DNA from: Longimicrobiales bacterium
Lineage (GTDB): Bacteria; Gemmatimonadota; Gemmatimonadetes; Longimicrobiales; Gaopeijiaceae
DNA: 32,835 bases
Reading direction: 5' to 3'
Assembly: GCA_028279425.1 (NCBI GenBank)
Contig: JANQNV010000155.1
Location: forward strand, 1-32,835
The notes beneath the pieces are model-generated. The model was not told the origin of the DNA. It made no database searches and was given only the letters and a program-made list of their open reading frames with translations. Shown piece by piece: positions 7,362 through 16,171 of this stretch. A program made the translations under genes and the position numbers. Numbering within the stretch: position 1 is the first letter of the stretch; every line of letters starts with the position of its first letter.

Positions 7362-7864
7362 CGCTGGCTCCGGAACACCTCGTCGAGCCGATCGCGCACG
7401 AGAGGAGACACGAAGGTCGACACGTCGCCGCCGAGGCGGGCGACCTCACGCACGAGCGAGGCCGACAGGAACGAGTAGTCGACATCGGGCGTCAGGAAGA
7501 CCGTCTCGAAATCGTCCCAGAGCTCCTGGTTCATCTGCGCCATCTGGAACTCGTATTCGAAGTCGGAGACCGCCCTCAGTCCACGAATCACGAGGTGGGC
7601 GCCGACCCCCTTGCAGTAGTCGACGAGCAGGCCGCTGAACGACACACACGAGATGCGAGGCTCGTCGGCGAACACGGCGGCGTTCATGGCCACGCGCTCC
7701 TCCACGTCGAAGAGGCTCGTCTTCTTCTGCGTTGCGGTGTGAGCGACGGCGACCAGCACCTGGTCGGCGATCCGGAGGCATCGACGGGCGATGTCTTCAT
7801 GCCCCTTCGTGATCGGATCGAAGGAGCCCGGATACACGGCGGTGAGGGGGCGATGGGCGTTCAT
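7358..7864 (-). CDS. coaD: Pantetheine-phosphate adenylyltransferase
   Basis: CoaD transfers AMP from ATP to 4'-phosphopantetheine, the next-to-last step of coenzyme A synthesis. The 168 residues match the usual length. The nucleotidyltransferase motif [20 protein letters not shown] has the TxGH signature. The other family segments are [20 protein letters not shown] with [12 protein letters not shown], and [20 protein letters not shown]. The start ATG 7864 overlaps the rsmD stop (ATGA). The order rsmD-coaD is a very common bacterial pairing and supports both calls. Here it continues into pta, whose substrate is acetyl-CoA. Confidence 0.97.
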   Translation of the reverse strand: MNAHRPLTAVYPGSFDPITKGHEDIARRCLRIADQVLVAVAHTATQKKTSLFDVEERVAMNAAVFADEPRISCVSFSGLLVDYCKGVGAHLVIRGLRAVSDFEYEFQMAQMNQELWDDFETVFLTPDVDYSFLSASLVREVARLGGDVSTFVSPLVRDRLDEVFRSQR

Positions 7865-8388
7865 CGGGGTGCGGTCAGGGTTGAGATGGTGGTATCGCCG
7901 TAGCGGCGCTGGCGCAGGCCCGGGGCCGTCGGCATCGACTCGTCGGAGCGGTGCTCGACCCACAACTCCCGTGCAAAAGGGTGGTCGAGGAACTGTTGGA
8001 CAAGCTCGGCGGCGTACCCCTTCGAGTAGGGAGGATCGGCGAGAGCGAGATCAATGGAACCCGCGGAGCCCTCCCGAGCCCACGCCATCGCATCGCCCCG
8101 TACCACCGTGGCGAGGTCGGCGGCGCCGATGCGAGCGAGGTTGGCCCGAAGCACCGCGAGGGCCGGCGCCGACGACTCGACGAAGACACACGACTCCGCG
8201 CCCCGACTCAGACACTCGATGCCCAGCGCTCCCGACCCCGCGAACAGATCGACGACCGAAACGCCGTGAAATGACCCGCCCATCGCCGACATCCATGCCT
8301 CGCGGAGCCGGTCGGTCGTGGGACGGACCCGCCGGCCGCGCGGTGCGTCGAGGCGACGCCCTCTCCACTGGCCGGCGATGATTCTCAC
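7861..8388 (-). CDS. rsmD: 16S rRNA (guanine966-N2)-methyltransferase RsmD
   Basis: This 175-residue SAM-dependent methyltransferase modifies one guanine of 16S rRNA in the 30S subunit. The N-terminal IIAGQWRGRRL and RPTTDRLREAWMSAM are family hallmarks. The SAM-binding motif is VVDLFAGSGALGIECLSRGA, and the catalytic motif is LALADPPYSKGY (DPPY). The start is GTG 8388, which overlaps the recJ stop (GTGA). No separate Shine-Dalgarno sequence is visible, so translation probably depends on coupling. An open reading frame continues much further upstream, but that part is a shadow of recJ. Confidence 0.95.
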   Translation of the reverse strand: MRIIAGQWRGRRLDAPRGRRVRPTTDRLREAWMSAMGGSFHGVSVVDLFAGSGALGIECLSRGAESCVFVESSAPALAVLRANLARIGAADLATVVRGDAMAWAREGSAGSIDLALADPPYSKGYAAELVQQFLDHPFARELWVEHRSDESMPTAPGLRQRRYGDTTISTLTAPR

Positions 8389-10145
8389 GCTGCGTCGACG
8401 CCGGTCGGCCGGAGATCCAGGAGCCGCAGCTGGGCCGTGCGCCGACCCCGGTACTCGTTCACGGTCAGCTGAAACAGCGCGTCGACCCGCTCGCCGACCA
8501 GACGATCGGGTGGAATGCGAGCCACCAAGCCGAAGCCGATCCCCGGCCGCGTGATGCCGTCCTGCTCGAGGGTCAGCTTGAGGTGACCGGAGCCGACCTC
8601 CCGAGGGGAGCCTACGACCCGCAGAGAGCGGCCGGCGAAGACCGGGCGGGGGTTCCCGATTCCGTGGGGGCCCAGGTGGCGCAGGATCCCGGCCAACGAG
8701 AGGTCGGCTTGCCCGAGGTGGAGTTCGGCGTCGGCGCGCAGCTCGGGCCGAAGGTCGAGGTGGCCCAGATGCTCCCGGGCCACCTGGTTGAAGGCCTCGC
8801 GAAACGCGTCCACCTGCTCGGGCCGCACGTCGAGGCCGGCGGCCTGGCGATGCCCACCGAACCGCCCCAGGTGTTCCCGGCATGCGACGAGCGCCGCGTG
8901 CAGATCGAAGCCGGGCACCGACCGGCCGCTCCCTCGGCCCACGCCGTCGCCGACGGCGACCATGACGACCGGCCGGTGCACCCGCTCCACCAAGCGAGAG
9001 GCCACGATGCCGATGACGCCGGGATGCCAACCGTCCCCGTCGACGACCAACCCGAAGTCGCGTTCGGGCTCGTAGGTCGACTCCAGCTTGCGGAGCGCCT
9101 CCTCGAGCGTGCGTCGGTCTTCGTCCTGGCGCGCCGTGTTCACCTCCTCGGCCCGGGCGGCAAGCCGGCGCGCCTCGCCGGCGTCGTCGGTCAGCAGAAG
9201 GCGCAATCCGACGGCGGCGTCGTCGAGACGGCCGAGTGCGTTGACCCTCGGGGCCACCCGGAATCCCACCTGACCCGCCTCGATCGACGGCGGGGCCGCG
9301 CCGGACTCGACCACCCCCGAGGATTCGAGGAGCGCACGCAGGCCCGGCTTCGTGGTCCGCGCCAGAGCCCGAAGCCCGTAGCGCGCGAGGACCCGGTTCT
9401 CGCCCGTGAGCGGGACGAGGTCGGCCACCGTGGCCAGGGCCACGAGGTCGAGGTCGGGCAAGAGGTCTTCGAAGTCGATGCCCCTCTTCGCCGCCAGCCG
9501 CTGCACGAGCTTGAACACCACCCCGGCTCCGCAGAGCGCAGGGTTCGGATAGGCGCAGTCGGCGCGGTTGGGGTTCACCACGGCCCACGCCGGCGGGAGC
9601 TCTGGGCCCGGGGTGTGGTGGTCGGTCACCACCACGTCGAGCCCGGCGTCTCGCGCGCGAGCCACGGCACCGACCGCGACGATTCCGCAGTCCGCGGTGA
9701 TCAAGAGGCGGGCACCGACCTCGAGGGCACGGGTGATGCCGGCGTCGCCGAGGTCGTATCCGTCTCGAAGCCGGTGGGGCACGAACGCCTCCACCCGACC
9801 GCCGAGGCGTCGAATCCAGCGAGCAAGGAGCGCGGTCGCGGCGATGCCGTCCACGTCGTAGTCGCCGTGGACCAGGATGGTCTCGCCGCGCTCGATCGCG
9901 GCGAGAATCCGATCAACGGCCCGATCCAGGTCGGCGAGGGCCGACGGGGGATGAAGCCCGGACAGCAAGGGGCGAAGGAACGCCTTGGCGGCCTCGGCAC
10001 CCGCGATTCCGCGGGCCAGCAGGACCCGACCGAGCGCCGGGGGAAGCTTCAGGGCGGCGGCGAGCGCCTCACCGTCTCCCCCCTGCTCCGCCGGCATGCG
10101 CCAGCGCGGCGCAGGAGGAACCAGGCGGGAGCGGACCGACGTCAC
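8385..10145 (-). CDS. recJ: Single-stranded-DNA-specific exonuclease RecJ
   Basis: RecJ degrades single-stranded DNA 5' to 3' in recombination and mismatch repair. The 586 residues show the DHH phosphoesterase motifs: LVHGDYDVDGIAATALL (Asp95, Asp97, Asp99), LITADCGI (Asp152) and VVVTDHHTPGPELP (Asp175, His176, His177). The DHHA1 region includes GWHPGVIGIVASRLVER and VGRGSGRSVPGFDLHAAL, with FGGHRQAAGLDV following. The C-terminal OB-type domain ends in the RGRRTAQLRLLDLRP segment. The start is GTG 10145, overlapping the stop of the zinc-ribbon gene (GTGA). The frame stays open to 10379, but that extension is arginine-rich shadow sequence inside the neighbour. Confidence 0.96.
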   Translation of the reverse strand: MTSVRSRLVPPAPRWRMPAEQGGDGEALAAALKLPPALGRVLLARGIAGAEAAKAFLRPLLSGLHPPSALADLDRAVDRILAAIERGETILVHGDYDVDGIAATALLARWIRRLGGRVEAFVPHRLRDGYDLGDAGITRALEVGARLLITADCGIVAVGAVARARDAGLDVVVTDHHTPGPELPPAWAVVNPNRADCAYPNPALCGAGVVFKLVQRLAAKRGIDFEDLLPDLDLVALATVADLVPLTGENRVLARYGLRALARTTKPGLRALLESSGVVESGAAPPSIEAGQVGFRVAPRVNALGRLDDAAVGLRLLLTDDAGEARRLAARAEEVNTARQDEDRRTLEEALRKLESTYEPERDFGLVVDGDGWHPGVIGIVASRLVERVHRPVVMVAVGDGVGRGSGRSVPGFDLHAALVACREHLGRFGGHRQAAGLDVRPEQVDAFREAFNQVAREHLGHLDLRPELRADAELHLGQADLSLAGILRHLGPHGIGNPRPVFAGRSLRVVGSPREVGSGHLKLTLEQDGITRPGIGFGLVARIPPDRLVGERVDALFQLTVNEYRGRRTAQLRLLDLRPTGVDAA

Positions 10146-10978
10146 GCTTCGGAAGCGCCCTCGACCACCTCGTCGTTCGCTTCCGCCGCCGCGACGTCGT
10201 CGGACGTCTCGCCTGCGGCAACCGCCGCGGCGTCCGCGTCGTCGCCCCCCGACTCGTCTTCGTCTTCCGGAGAGGGCTGCGCGACGATCACGCCGCACGC
10301 CTCGCAGCGGATCAGATCGGCGCCGTGCCGGATTTCGTTCTGGAGCTGCAACGGGAGCACGCTGAAGCAATAGCCACACGCGCCGTCGGCCGTGAGCGTC
10401 GCGACCGCCTGCCGCTGCCCACCCCGACGGATCCCCTCGTACATGCGGATCTCGCGCTCGGGCACCGTCGCCGCGAACTCGTCCCGACTCCGACGCAGGT
10501 CGGCCAACGCCTCCTGCTGCGCCGCCTTTTCGCGCTCGAGCTCCTCACGTCGAGGATCGACCTCGGCCTGGGCCTGCGCGAGCGCCGACTCCTGCTCCTC
10601 CAGTTGAAGGCCGATCTTGCGAACCTGATCGATCAGCGAGTAGGCCTCCTGCTCGTCGCTTTCCAGCGAGCGGCGCACCATCTCGAGTTCGGCGCTGACC
10701 GCCGCCTCCTCCCGCACGTTGCGCACACCCTTGAGGCGTTCGTCGAGCCGCTCGATCCGCGCCGCCTTCTCCTTGGCGGCCAGCTCCGTGCGGCGCTCCT
10801 CGACCTTGAGCTCCTGTAGGCGGTTTCGGGTCGTGCCGACCTCACTCTCGAGAGCGAGCGCCGGCTCCTCGACATCGGCGATCCGCTCGTCGATCTCGGA
10901 CACGCGCCGGCGGGCGGCCTCGATCTCTTCGTCGAGGCCCTGAAGCTCTTTCAATGAGTGTCGGGTCTGGTCGGTCAT
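10142..10978 (-). CDS. Coiled-coil protein with C4 zinc ribbon (COG1579/CdsZ-like)
   Basis: Residues 1-175 of this 278-residue protein are a long charged coiled coil with heptad-like E/R/L repeats. A zinc ribbon follows, with CGYC (Cys201, Cys204) and CEAC (Cys225, Cys228). The stretch FSVLPLQLQNEIRHGADLIRC between the pairs (positions 205-225) is typical of the COG1579 family, annotated as predicted nucleic-acid-binding zinc-ribbon proteins. The tail (236-278) is almost wholly Asp, Glu, Ala and Ser, which is not part of the family core. The start is ATG 10978, 9 nt after dnaG, and recJ overlaps its end. The molecular role is not established; position suggests a link to replication or repair or simply co-transcription. 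Confidence 0.85.
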   Translation of the reverse strand: MTDQTRHSLKELQGLDEEIEAARRRVSEIDERIADVEEPALALESEVGTTRNRLQELKVEERRTELAAKEKAARIERLDERLKGVRNVREEAAVSAELEMVRRSLESDEQEAYSLIDQVRKIGLQLEEQESALAQAQAEVDPRREELEREKAAQQEALADLRRSRDEFAATVPEREIRMYEGIRRGGQRQAVATLTADGACGYCFSVLPLQLQNEIRHGADLIRCEACGVIVAQPSPEDEDESGGDDADAAAVAAGETSDDVAAAEANDEVVEGASEA

Positions 10979-10987
10979 AGGCTCGCT

Positions 10988-12841
10988 TTACTCGTTGAAT
11001 CCCTGTGCATGTTTCCTCGCAGAGGGGGTCCACCGCACCCCCAACTCCTCGGCTTCGGCGCGGAGCCGAGCCTTCTCCTGAAGGAGCCGCAGCTTCTCGT
11101 CGCGATCGTCGGTGGCGGCGATCGCCTCCTGAACCCGGTCCATCTGTCCATACAGCCGGTCCACCTGCATTCGCAGGACGGCGCTGTGCAGCACGTGTCC
11201 CGCCCCCCCGAACTCGTCCGGATCCGACGCGGACACCAACAGCGTCCGCAGGTACCTCGCGGTGCTCTCCTCGAGGTGGTCGGGCGGTGTCTCGAGATCG
11301 GGATCGTCGAGGAATGCCTGGAAGATGGACCTCTCCGCCTCGTTCTTGAAGTCCTCGGGCCCGATTCGGTCGAGGGCGTACTCCAGGTGCTCCTGTCGAC
11401 GCTCGCGATCCTGCGCCAGCACTCGCAACAGGGTGGAGGATGGCCCCATTCGGTCCGTCACACCACCCGTCCAGCCCGAGCGCGGTGACCGAGGGGATCG
11501 GGCCGGACGCTCCGAGCCGCCCGGTGCCCCGCTCTCCGCGCCTCGATCGGATCGCACCGACGCCTCCGCCGCCCGGGCTGCATCGACCTGGTCGCGCAGC
11601 GTTTCGGGGCGCACCTCGGTGCACCGCGAAGCTTCGGCGATGTAGAGGTCGAGGAGGGCGGGATCCGCCACCGCGCGCAGGGTCGGGAGCAGCTTGTCGA
11701 GCGCGAGTCGACGGCCCTGGATCGTGGCGAACATGCCCCGGTCACGCATCATCTGGATCTTGCGGTCCAAGACGCCGACGGCACCGGCCATGTAGCGACG
11801 AAGTCCGTCGGCCCCCTCCTTCTGGATGACCGTATCGGGGTCTTCGCCGGGAGGAAGGGTGACCACCGCCGGCGTGAGATCGTTGCGGAGCAGGATGTCG
11901 CCCGCCTTGAAGGTCGCTCGGAGGCCGGCGGAGTCGGAGTCGTAGAGCAGGATCACCTCCCGCGCGTTCTTCAGCAGCTTCGCCTGCTCGTCGGTGAGTG
12001 CCGTCCCCAGCGGCGCGACCACGTTGTCGAAACCTGCCGACGCCATCGACACCAGGTCCATCTGGCCTTCGACCACGATCGCGCGTTCCGACGACCGAAT
12101 CGCGTAGTTGCTCTCCGCGAACCCGTACAACAGTCGGCTCTTCTTGAAGAACCGACTTTCGCTGGAGTTCAGATACTTCGGTCCGTCGCTTCCGATGATC
12201 CGGCCCGAAAACCCCACGACTTCGCTCGGCTTGCTGCGGATCGGAAAGATGATGCGCCCCCGAAACTGATCGTAGGGCTCGATCGCCTTCTTGCTCTTCT
12301 TGATCAGCCCCAACTCGCCCAGCACATCATCCTGGATTCCGTGTCGCGCCGCCGCATCTCGCAACCCGCGCCACTCGTCGGGGGCCCACCCGATGCCGAA
12401 CCTCTCCCGTGCCTCGACGCTCACTCCGCGTCGGTCCAGGTAGTCCCGTGCCGCCGCTCCGCCGGCAGGATCGGCCAGCTGCTGGATGAACCATTGGGCG
12501 GCGAAGGCGAGGGCCTCGCGATACGGCCGGTCGCGGCGGTGCTCTTCGGCGAGCCGCTGCGGCTGGCGCAGGGTCACACCCGCTCGACCGGCGAGGTGCT
12601 GCAACGCGTCGATGAACGGCATGCCCGCCTTCTGCCCCAGAAAATCGAAGGCGTCGCCCTGCGCGTGACAACCGAAACAGTAGTACCTCTGCTGATGGGG
12701 AATCACGTAGAACGACGGGGTGCGCTCCTCATGAAAGGGACACAGCCCCTTCCATTCCCTCCCGGACTTCTTGAGGTCGACGTACTCGCCGATGAGGTCG
12801 ACGATGTCGATCCGCTCCTTGATCAGGTCTTTTTCGTCCAC
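10988..12841 (-). CDS. dnaG: DNA primase DnaG
   Basis: DnaG makes the RNA primers for DNA replication and works with the replicative helicase. The 617 residues show the N-terminal zinc-binding domain, with CPFH (Cys34, His37) and CFGC (Cys55, Cys58). The core follows, with FRGRIIFPI and VVGFSGR. The TOPRIM domain has AIVVEGQMDLVSM (Glu258) and ILLYDSDSAGLRAT (Asp301, Asp303). The C-terminal helical domain from about residue 440 is divergent, as is usual for the helicase-binding part. The start is GTG 12841, with GAGG upstream. It lies 7 nt after mutS2. The usual rpoD neighbour is absent; a zinc-ribbon gene follows instead. Confidence 0.97.
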   Translation of the reverse strand: MDEKDLIKERIDIVDLIGEYVDLKKSGREWKGLCPFHEERTPSFYVIPHQQRYYCFGCHAQGDAFDFLGQKAGMPFIDALQHLAGRAGVTLRQPQRLAEEHRRDRPYREALAFAAQWFIQQLADPAGGAAARDYLDRRGVSVEARERFGIGWAPDEWRGLRDAAARHGIQDDVLGELGLIKKSKKAIEPYDQFRGRIIFPIRSKPSEVVGFSGRIIGSDGPKYLNSSESRFFKKSRLLYGFAESNYAIRSSERAIVVEGQMDLVSMASAGFDNVVAPLGTALTDEQAKLLKNAREVILLYDSDSAGLRATFKAGDILLRNDLTPAVVTLPPGEDPDTVIQKEGADGLRRYMAGAVGVLDRKIQMMRDRGMFATIQGRRLALDKLLPTLRAVADPALLDLYIAEASRCTEVRPETLRDQVDAARAAEASVRSDRGAESGAPGGSERPARSPRSPRSGWTGGVTDRMGPSSTLLRVLAQDRERRQEHLEYALDRIGPEDFKNEAERSIFQAFLDDPDLETPPDHLEESTARYLRTLLVSASDPDEFGGAGHVLHSAVLRMQVDRLYGQMDRVQEAIAATDDRDEKLRLLQEKARLRAEAEELGVRWTPSARKHAQGFNE

Positions 12842-12848
12842 GTGTCCC

Positions 12849-15221
12849 TCACCCGAGCCGCACGACCGTCACTCCTCCCCCCCCTTCTCCATGAACGCCC
12901 AGCCGAAAGCCCTGGACCCGGCCGTCGCGTTCCAGCAGTTCGTGGGTCCGCGCCCGCACGGCGCCCGTCCCTTTGCCATGGATCACCCGAAGTTCGCTCA
13001 GCCCTCCGAGTACCGCCGCGTCGAGCCCGCGACCGAGTGGCAGCGCCACCTCGTCGACGCGCAACCCGCGCAGATCGACTTCGGCCGAGGGGTCCGGCAG
13101 GTCGCCGGCCCACCCGCGCTCCCGCACCCTTGGCGATACCCCCCCGGCCGCCGCGGACTGCCCACCTCGGCCACCCCCTTCGACGGGCACGACGTCGGCG
13201 GCGGCCATCTCCATCCTCAGGCCGGACACCTCGACCACGACACGGTCGTCGCGGAGCTCGAGTACGGTACCCTTCGTCGCCCCGCCCGGAAGCCGCACGC
13301 GCACGCCGGGGCTCAGCCCAACGCCCTCTCGGCGCAAGCCACCTCGCTCGTCCACCACGTGGCGACGCGCCGCCTCTTCGACGCGCCTCCGAGCACGTCG
13401 GGCCGCTTCGTCGGCTGCCTCGGTGCCGGCCTCGCGCACCTCCCGGATGGCGGCCTCGACCTCGCTTCGAGCGGCCAGCAGCAGCTCGCGAGCCTCTTCC
13501 TTCGCCTTGCGCTCCGCTCCTTTCTCTCGGACGCCCACGTCGCGCTCGCGGTCTTCGACCGACTTCTCCCGCGCGATCACCTCTTCTTCTCGCCCTTCGA
13601 GCCGATCCACGAGCGCTTCGGCCTGCGCCTCCCGCCGCTCGAGTCGCTCGAGCAGGTCGTCGAGGGAGGCCGACCCGTCGTCGACGAGAGCCTGGGCCCG
13701 CCCCAGAATGGGCGCGGGAAAGCCGAGGCGCCGAGCGATCACGAGGCCGTAGGAACGCCCCGGCCGCCCCTTGATCAACCGGTACGTCGGGGCCATCGCC
13801 TCCGAGTCGAACTGCAGGCTGGCGTTCACCACCCCACTCCCCTCGGCATCGAGCGTCTTGAGCGCCCCGAGGTGCGACGTCACGACGGTGAGCCCGCCTC
13901 GCGAAGTCAGCTCCTCGAGGACCGCTCGCGACAGAGCCGCTCCCTCGACCGGGTCGGTGCCGGTGCCCATCTCGTCGACCAGGACCAGCGATCGCGAACC
14001 CGCGGAGTCGAGGATCTCCCGCAGCGTCTCCAGATGCGCGCTGAACGTCGACAGATCGTCGGCGATCGACTGGCCGTCTCCGATGTCGGCGTAGAGGTCG
14101 TCGAAGACCGGCAGCGCGGTGCCCTTCCGCACCGGGGGAACGACGCCGCATTGCGTCAACGCCGCCACGAGCCCGAGCGCCTTCAAGAACACGCTCTTGC
14201 CCCCCGTATTGGGGCCCGACACCACCATGGTGCGCTCGGAGGGTGCGAGGACGAGGTCGTAGGGGACGACATCGACGCCCTTGGCCAGCAGACCCGGGTG
14301 GCGAGCGCCCACCAGCCGCAGCCCCTCGCCCGGGTCGGGGAGGATCTCCGGCGGATCCGCCCGCCACATCAGGGCCGCCCGAGCCCGTGCCAGAAGGGTA
14401 TCGAATTCGACCAGTGCCCGAAGCGAGCCGACCAGAGCGGGCGCCAACGGGCGAAGGCGCTCGGAGAAGCCGCGCAGAATCCTCTGGATCTCGCGTTGTT
14501 CGTCGCGCTCGAGGTCGCGCAGGTCATTCATCGCCTCGACCGCCACGGGCGGCTCGACGAACACCGTCGCGCCCGTGGCCGACTCGTCGTGCACCACGCC
14601 ACCCACGTGGCCTCGGCCCTCCCGGCGCAGCGGGATCACATACCGACCGTCCCGCACGGTGACCGAGGCGTCCTCGACCACGAAGCGAGACGGAAGCGTA
14701 CGGACGTAGCCTTCGAGGGCTCGCACGATCCGTGTGTGTGCCGACCTCGCGGCCGCCCGAATCCGGCGCAGCTCCTTCGACGCGGTATCGAGCATCTCGC
14801 CCTGGGCATCGACTGCGCGCGCGATGGCCTGCTCGATGTCGGCGTCGCCCAACAGCCGCGCCCGCACGGGCTCCAGGACGGCGGGTACACTGCCCTCGTC
14901 GAGCCCTTCGCCGACCAGGCGCCCCGCCTCGAGCAGGGCACCGAGGCGATGAAGCTCGGTCGGCTCGAGGACGCCGCCGTCGACCTTCATTCGCTGGAGC
15001 CCGGGTCGCGGATCGGGAAGGGGCGGCATACCCCAGGACGGCTTCGAATCGCAGAAGGCCATGACCGCCCCCACCCGCGCCAACTCCGCCACCACCCACG
15101 CGCGGTCGGTCGACGGACGGAGCCCCGTCAGGGCATCGCGACCCAGGGAGGTCGAAGCTCGCTCACCCACGAGCTCGAGTGCGCTGGCGAGGTCGAGAAC
15201 CTCGAGGGCGTGGGGGTTCAT
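12849..15221 (-). CDS. mutS2: MutS2 ATPase with C-terminal Smr domain
   Basis: MutS2 is a MutS homologue lacking the mismatch-recognition domain. Family members act on branched DNA or on collided ribosomes. The 790 residues include the core helical domain and an ABC-type ATPase with Walker A SGPNTGGKSVFLKALG (336-343 loop), DDLSTFSAHLETL (389-401) and Walker B SLVLVDEMGTGTDP (Asp416, Glu417). A long charged coiled coil at about 520-640 follows. Next is a small beta-rich KOW-like part (GVRVRLPGGATKGTVLELRD). The Smr nuclease domain has VDLRGLRVDEV and LRVIHGKGTGAVRA. The ATG at 15221 lies 4 nt after yqeY. All domains appear intact. Confidence 0.97.
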   Translation of the reverse strand: MNPHALEVLDLASALELVGERASTSLGRDALTGLRPSTDRAWVVAELARVGAVMAFCDSKPSWGMPPLPDPRPGLQRMKVDGGVLEPTELHRLGALLEAGRLVGEGLDEGSVPAVLEPVRARLLGDADIEQAIARAVDAQGEMLDTASKELRRIRAAARSAHTRIVRALEGYVRTLPSRFVVEDASVTVRDGRYVIPLRREGRGHVGGVVHDESATGATVFVEPPVAVEAMNDLRDLERDEQREIQRILRGFSERLRPLAPALVGSLRALVEFDTLLARARAALMWRADPPEILPDPGEGLRLVGARHPGLLAKGVDVVPYDLVLAPSERTMVVSGPNTGGKSVFLKALGLVAALTQCGVVPPVRKGTALPVFDDLYADIGDGQSIADDLSTFSAHLETLREILDSAGSRSLVLVDEMGTGTDPVEGAALSRAVLEELTSRGGLTVVTSHLGALKTLDAEGSGVVNASLQFDSEAMAPTYRLIKGRPGRSYGLVIARRLGFPAPILGRAQALVDDGSASLDDLLERLERREAQAEALVDRLEGREEEVIAREKSVEDRERDVGVREKGAERKAKEEARELLLAARSEVEAAIREVREAGTEAADEAARRARRRVEEAARRHVVDERGGLRREGVGLSPGVRVRLPGGATKGTVLELRDDRVVVEVSGLRMEMAAADVVPVEGGGRGGQSAAAGGVSPRVRERGWAGDLPDPSAEVDLRGLRVDEVALPLGRGLDAAVLGGLSELRVIHGKGTGAVRARTHELLERDGRVQGFRLGVHGEGGGGVTVVRLG

Positions 15222-15225
15222 GCAC

Positions 15226-15666
15226 TCAACCCGCGAGTTCCTCCCGAACGAGGCGGTTGGCCGCTCCGCCGTCGAACCGGCCCTCGAGGCGGGGCATGAG
15301 CTGGCCCATCACCGCGCCCATCCCCTGCGCGCCACCGGCTACGATGTCGCGAATCATCTGCCGCACCTCGTCCTCCGCCATGCCCTCGGGCAGATACGGC
15401 TCGAGCACCTTCTGCTCCGCCTCCTCTTTTTCGGCGAGCTCTTCGCGGCCTCCGGCACGCATCTGCTCGGCGGCGTCGCGCCGCTGCTTGATCGCCTTCG
15501 TGACGACCCGGATCACCAGTTCGTCGTCGGCCTCGGCCCCCGTGTCGATCTCGCGGTTGCGAATCTCGGCGAGGGTGCTCGAAAGGACGACGGTGCGCGC
15601 CTTGTCGCGCGCCCGGCGAGCATCGTTGAGGTCGTTCTGGATGCGGGTCTTCAACGGCGAGGCCAC
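15226..15666 (-). CDS. GatB/YqeY domain protein
   Basis: This 146-residue protein belongs to the YqeY family, which resembles the tRNA-binding C-terminal domain of GatB and is often linked to tRNA-dependent amidation, without a proven reaction. The typical N-terminus is LKTRIQNDLNDARRARDK, followed by VLSSTLAEIRNREID and VVTKAIKQRRDAAEQM. The C-terminal part is LEPYLPEGMAEDEVRQMI and GQGMGAVMGQLM-like sequence (here AQGMGAVMGQLMPRLEGRFD). The start is GTG 15666, supported by GGAG 7 nt upstream. It is the first gene after the 485-bp gap and so the likely head of the yqeY-mutS2-dnaG-recJ-coaD-pta transcript. Confidence 0.9.
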   Translation of the reverse strand: MASPLKTRIQNDLNDARRARDKARTVVLSSTLAEIRNREIDTGAEADDELVIRVVTKAIKQRRDAAEQMRAGGREELAEKEEAEQKVLEPYLPEGMAEDEVRQMIRDIVAGGAQGMGAVMGQLMPRLEGRFDGGAANRLVREELAG

Positions 15667-16151
15667 GGCGCAACTCCGGTTGAGAAGATCGAGTGGGCGT
15701 AAACTAACCCCGGCGGGACCCCGAAAGTAGCCCGAAGACGGGCGACGGATCGAAATCGCCCCCCGTCGACACGCTCGGCCATGGGAACGCCCCCCCGGAC
15801 CCGACAGTGTGGAGCCCGCCGTCGTTCCCCCGAGCCATGGAGACCCCATGAACACCACTCGTCCGACCCGGCGCTGGACGCCCGCAGGTCCAGGAGCAGG
15901 CCGCGCACCGGTCGCTCCCCGACGAACGAACGATCGTCGGTCCCCGGTGTGGGCCGGCCCGCGCGGCCAGGCCCGGCGCATCCAGAGCCGCGGCGGTGGT
16001 TGGCTCCTTCCGGAACTCCCACCGCGCGCATCCGACGCGAACGACGAACCCCGCAACACCCCGGCGCTGCACTGCCTTTCGGTTCTCGAGGCCGCGCTCG
16101 ACGCCCGCTCCGCCCAGGACCGGTGCCGCTGGCTCCGACTCGTGGGCGAAG
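15667..16151. other. 485-bp gap between prmA and yqeY
   Basis: This is the only stretch above 300 bp without a confident gene. It must hold the yqeY promoter. On the minus strand a TAGTTT element lies 40 nt before the start codon, but I see no convincing -35 partner. A perfect 7-bp inverted repeat CCGACGA/TCGTCGG with an 8-nt loop lies at 15919-15940, without a T-run. No frame on the minus strand looks like a protein. A weak plus-strand frame is described separately. I see no tRNA-like fold. Confidence 0.5.
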
Positions 16152-16171
16152 CTACCCGCTGGGACGGTTGA
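15848..16171 (+). CDS. Doubtful small hypothetical protein, possible lone plus-strand gene
   Basis: An open frame of 107 codons starts at ATG 15848, with GGAG about 7 nt upstream. It ends with TGA at 16169-16171, overlapping the 3' end of prmA by 20 bp in convergent orientation. By my hand count about three quarters of its codons end in G or C, which is high but not decisive here. Residues 1-50 are rich in Arg and Pro, as random GC-rich sequence would be. Residues 75-107 (starting LHCLSVLEAALDARSAQDR) look more like a real helix. I recognise no family. It may be a chance frame or a lineage-specific small protein. Confidence 0.25.
   Translation: MNTTRPTRRWTPAGPGAGRAPVAPRRTNDRRSPVWAGPRGQARRIQSRGGGWLLPELPPRASDANDEPRNTPALHCLSVLEAALDARSAQDRCRWLRLVGEATRWDG

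Noticed and set aside
10146..10379. Longer recJ start at 10379
   Set aside because: The extra residues are an arginine-rich shadow of the zinc-ribbon gene, and GTG 10145 has the usual stop-start overlap.
12771..15299. Open plus-strand frame of 842 codons opposite mutS2
   Set aside because: Its residues match no family, and it lies antisense to an intact MutS2 with all motifs. Such long shadow frames are expected in GC-rich genes.
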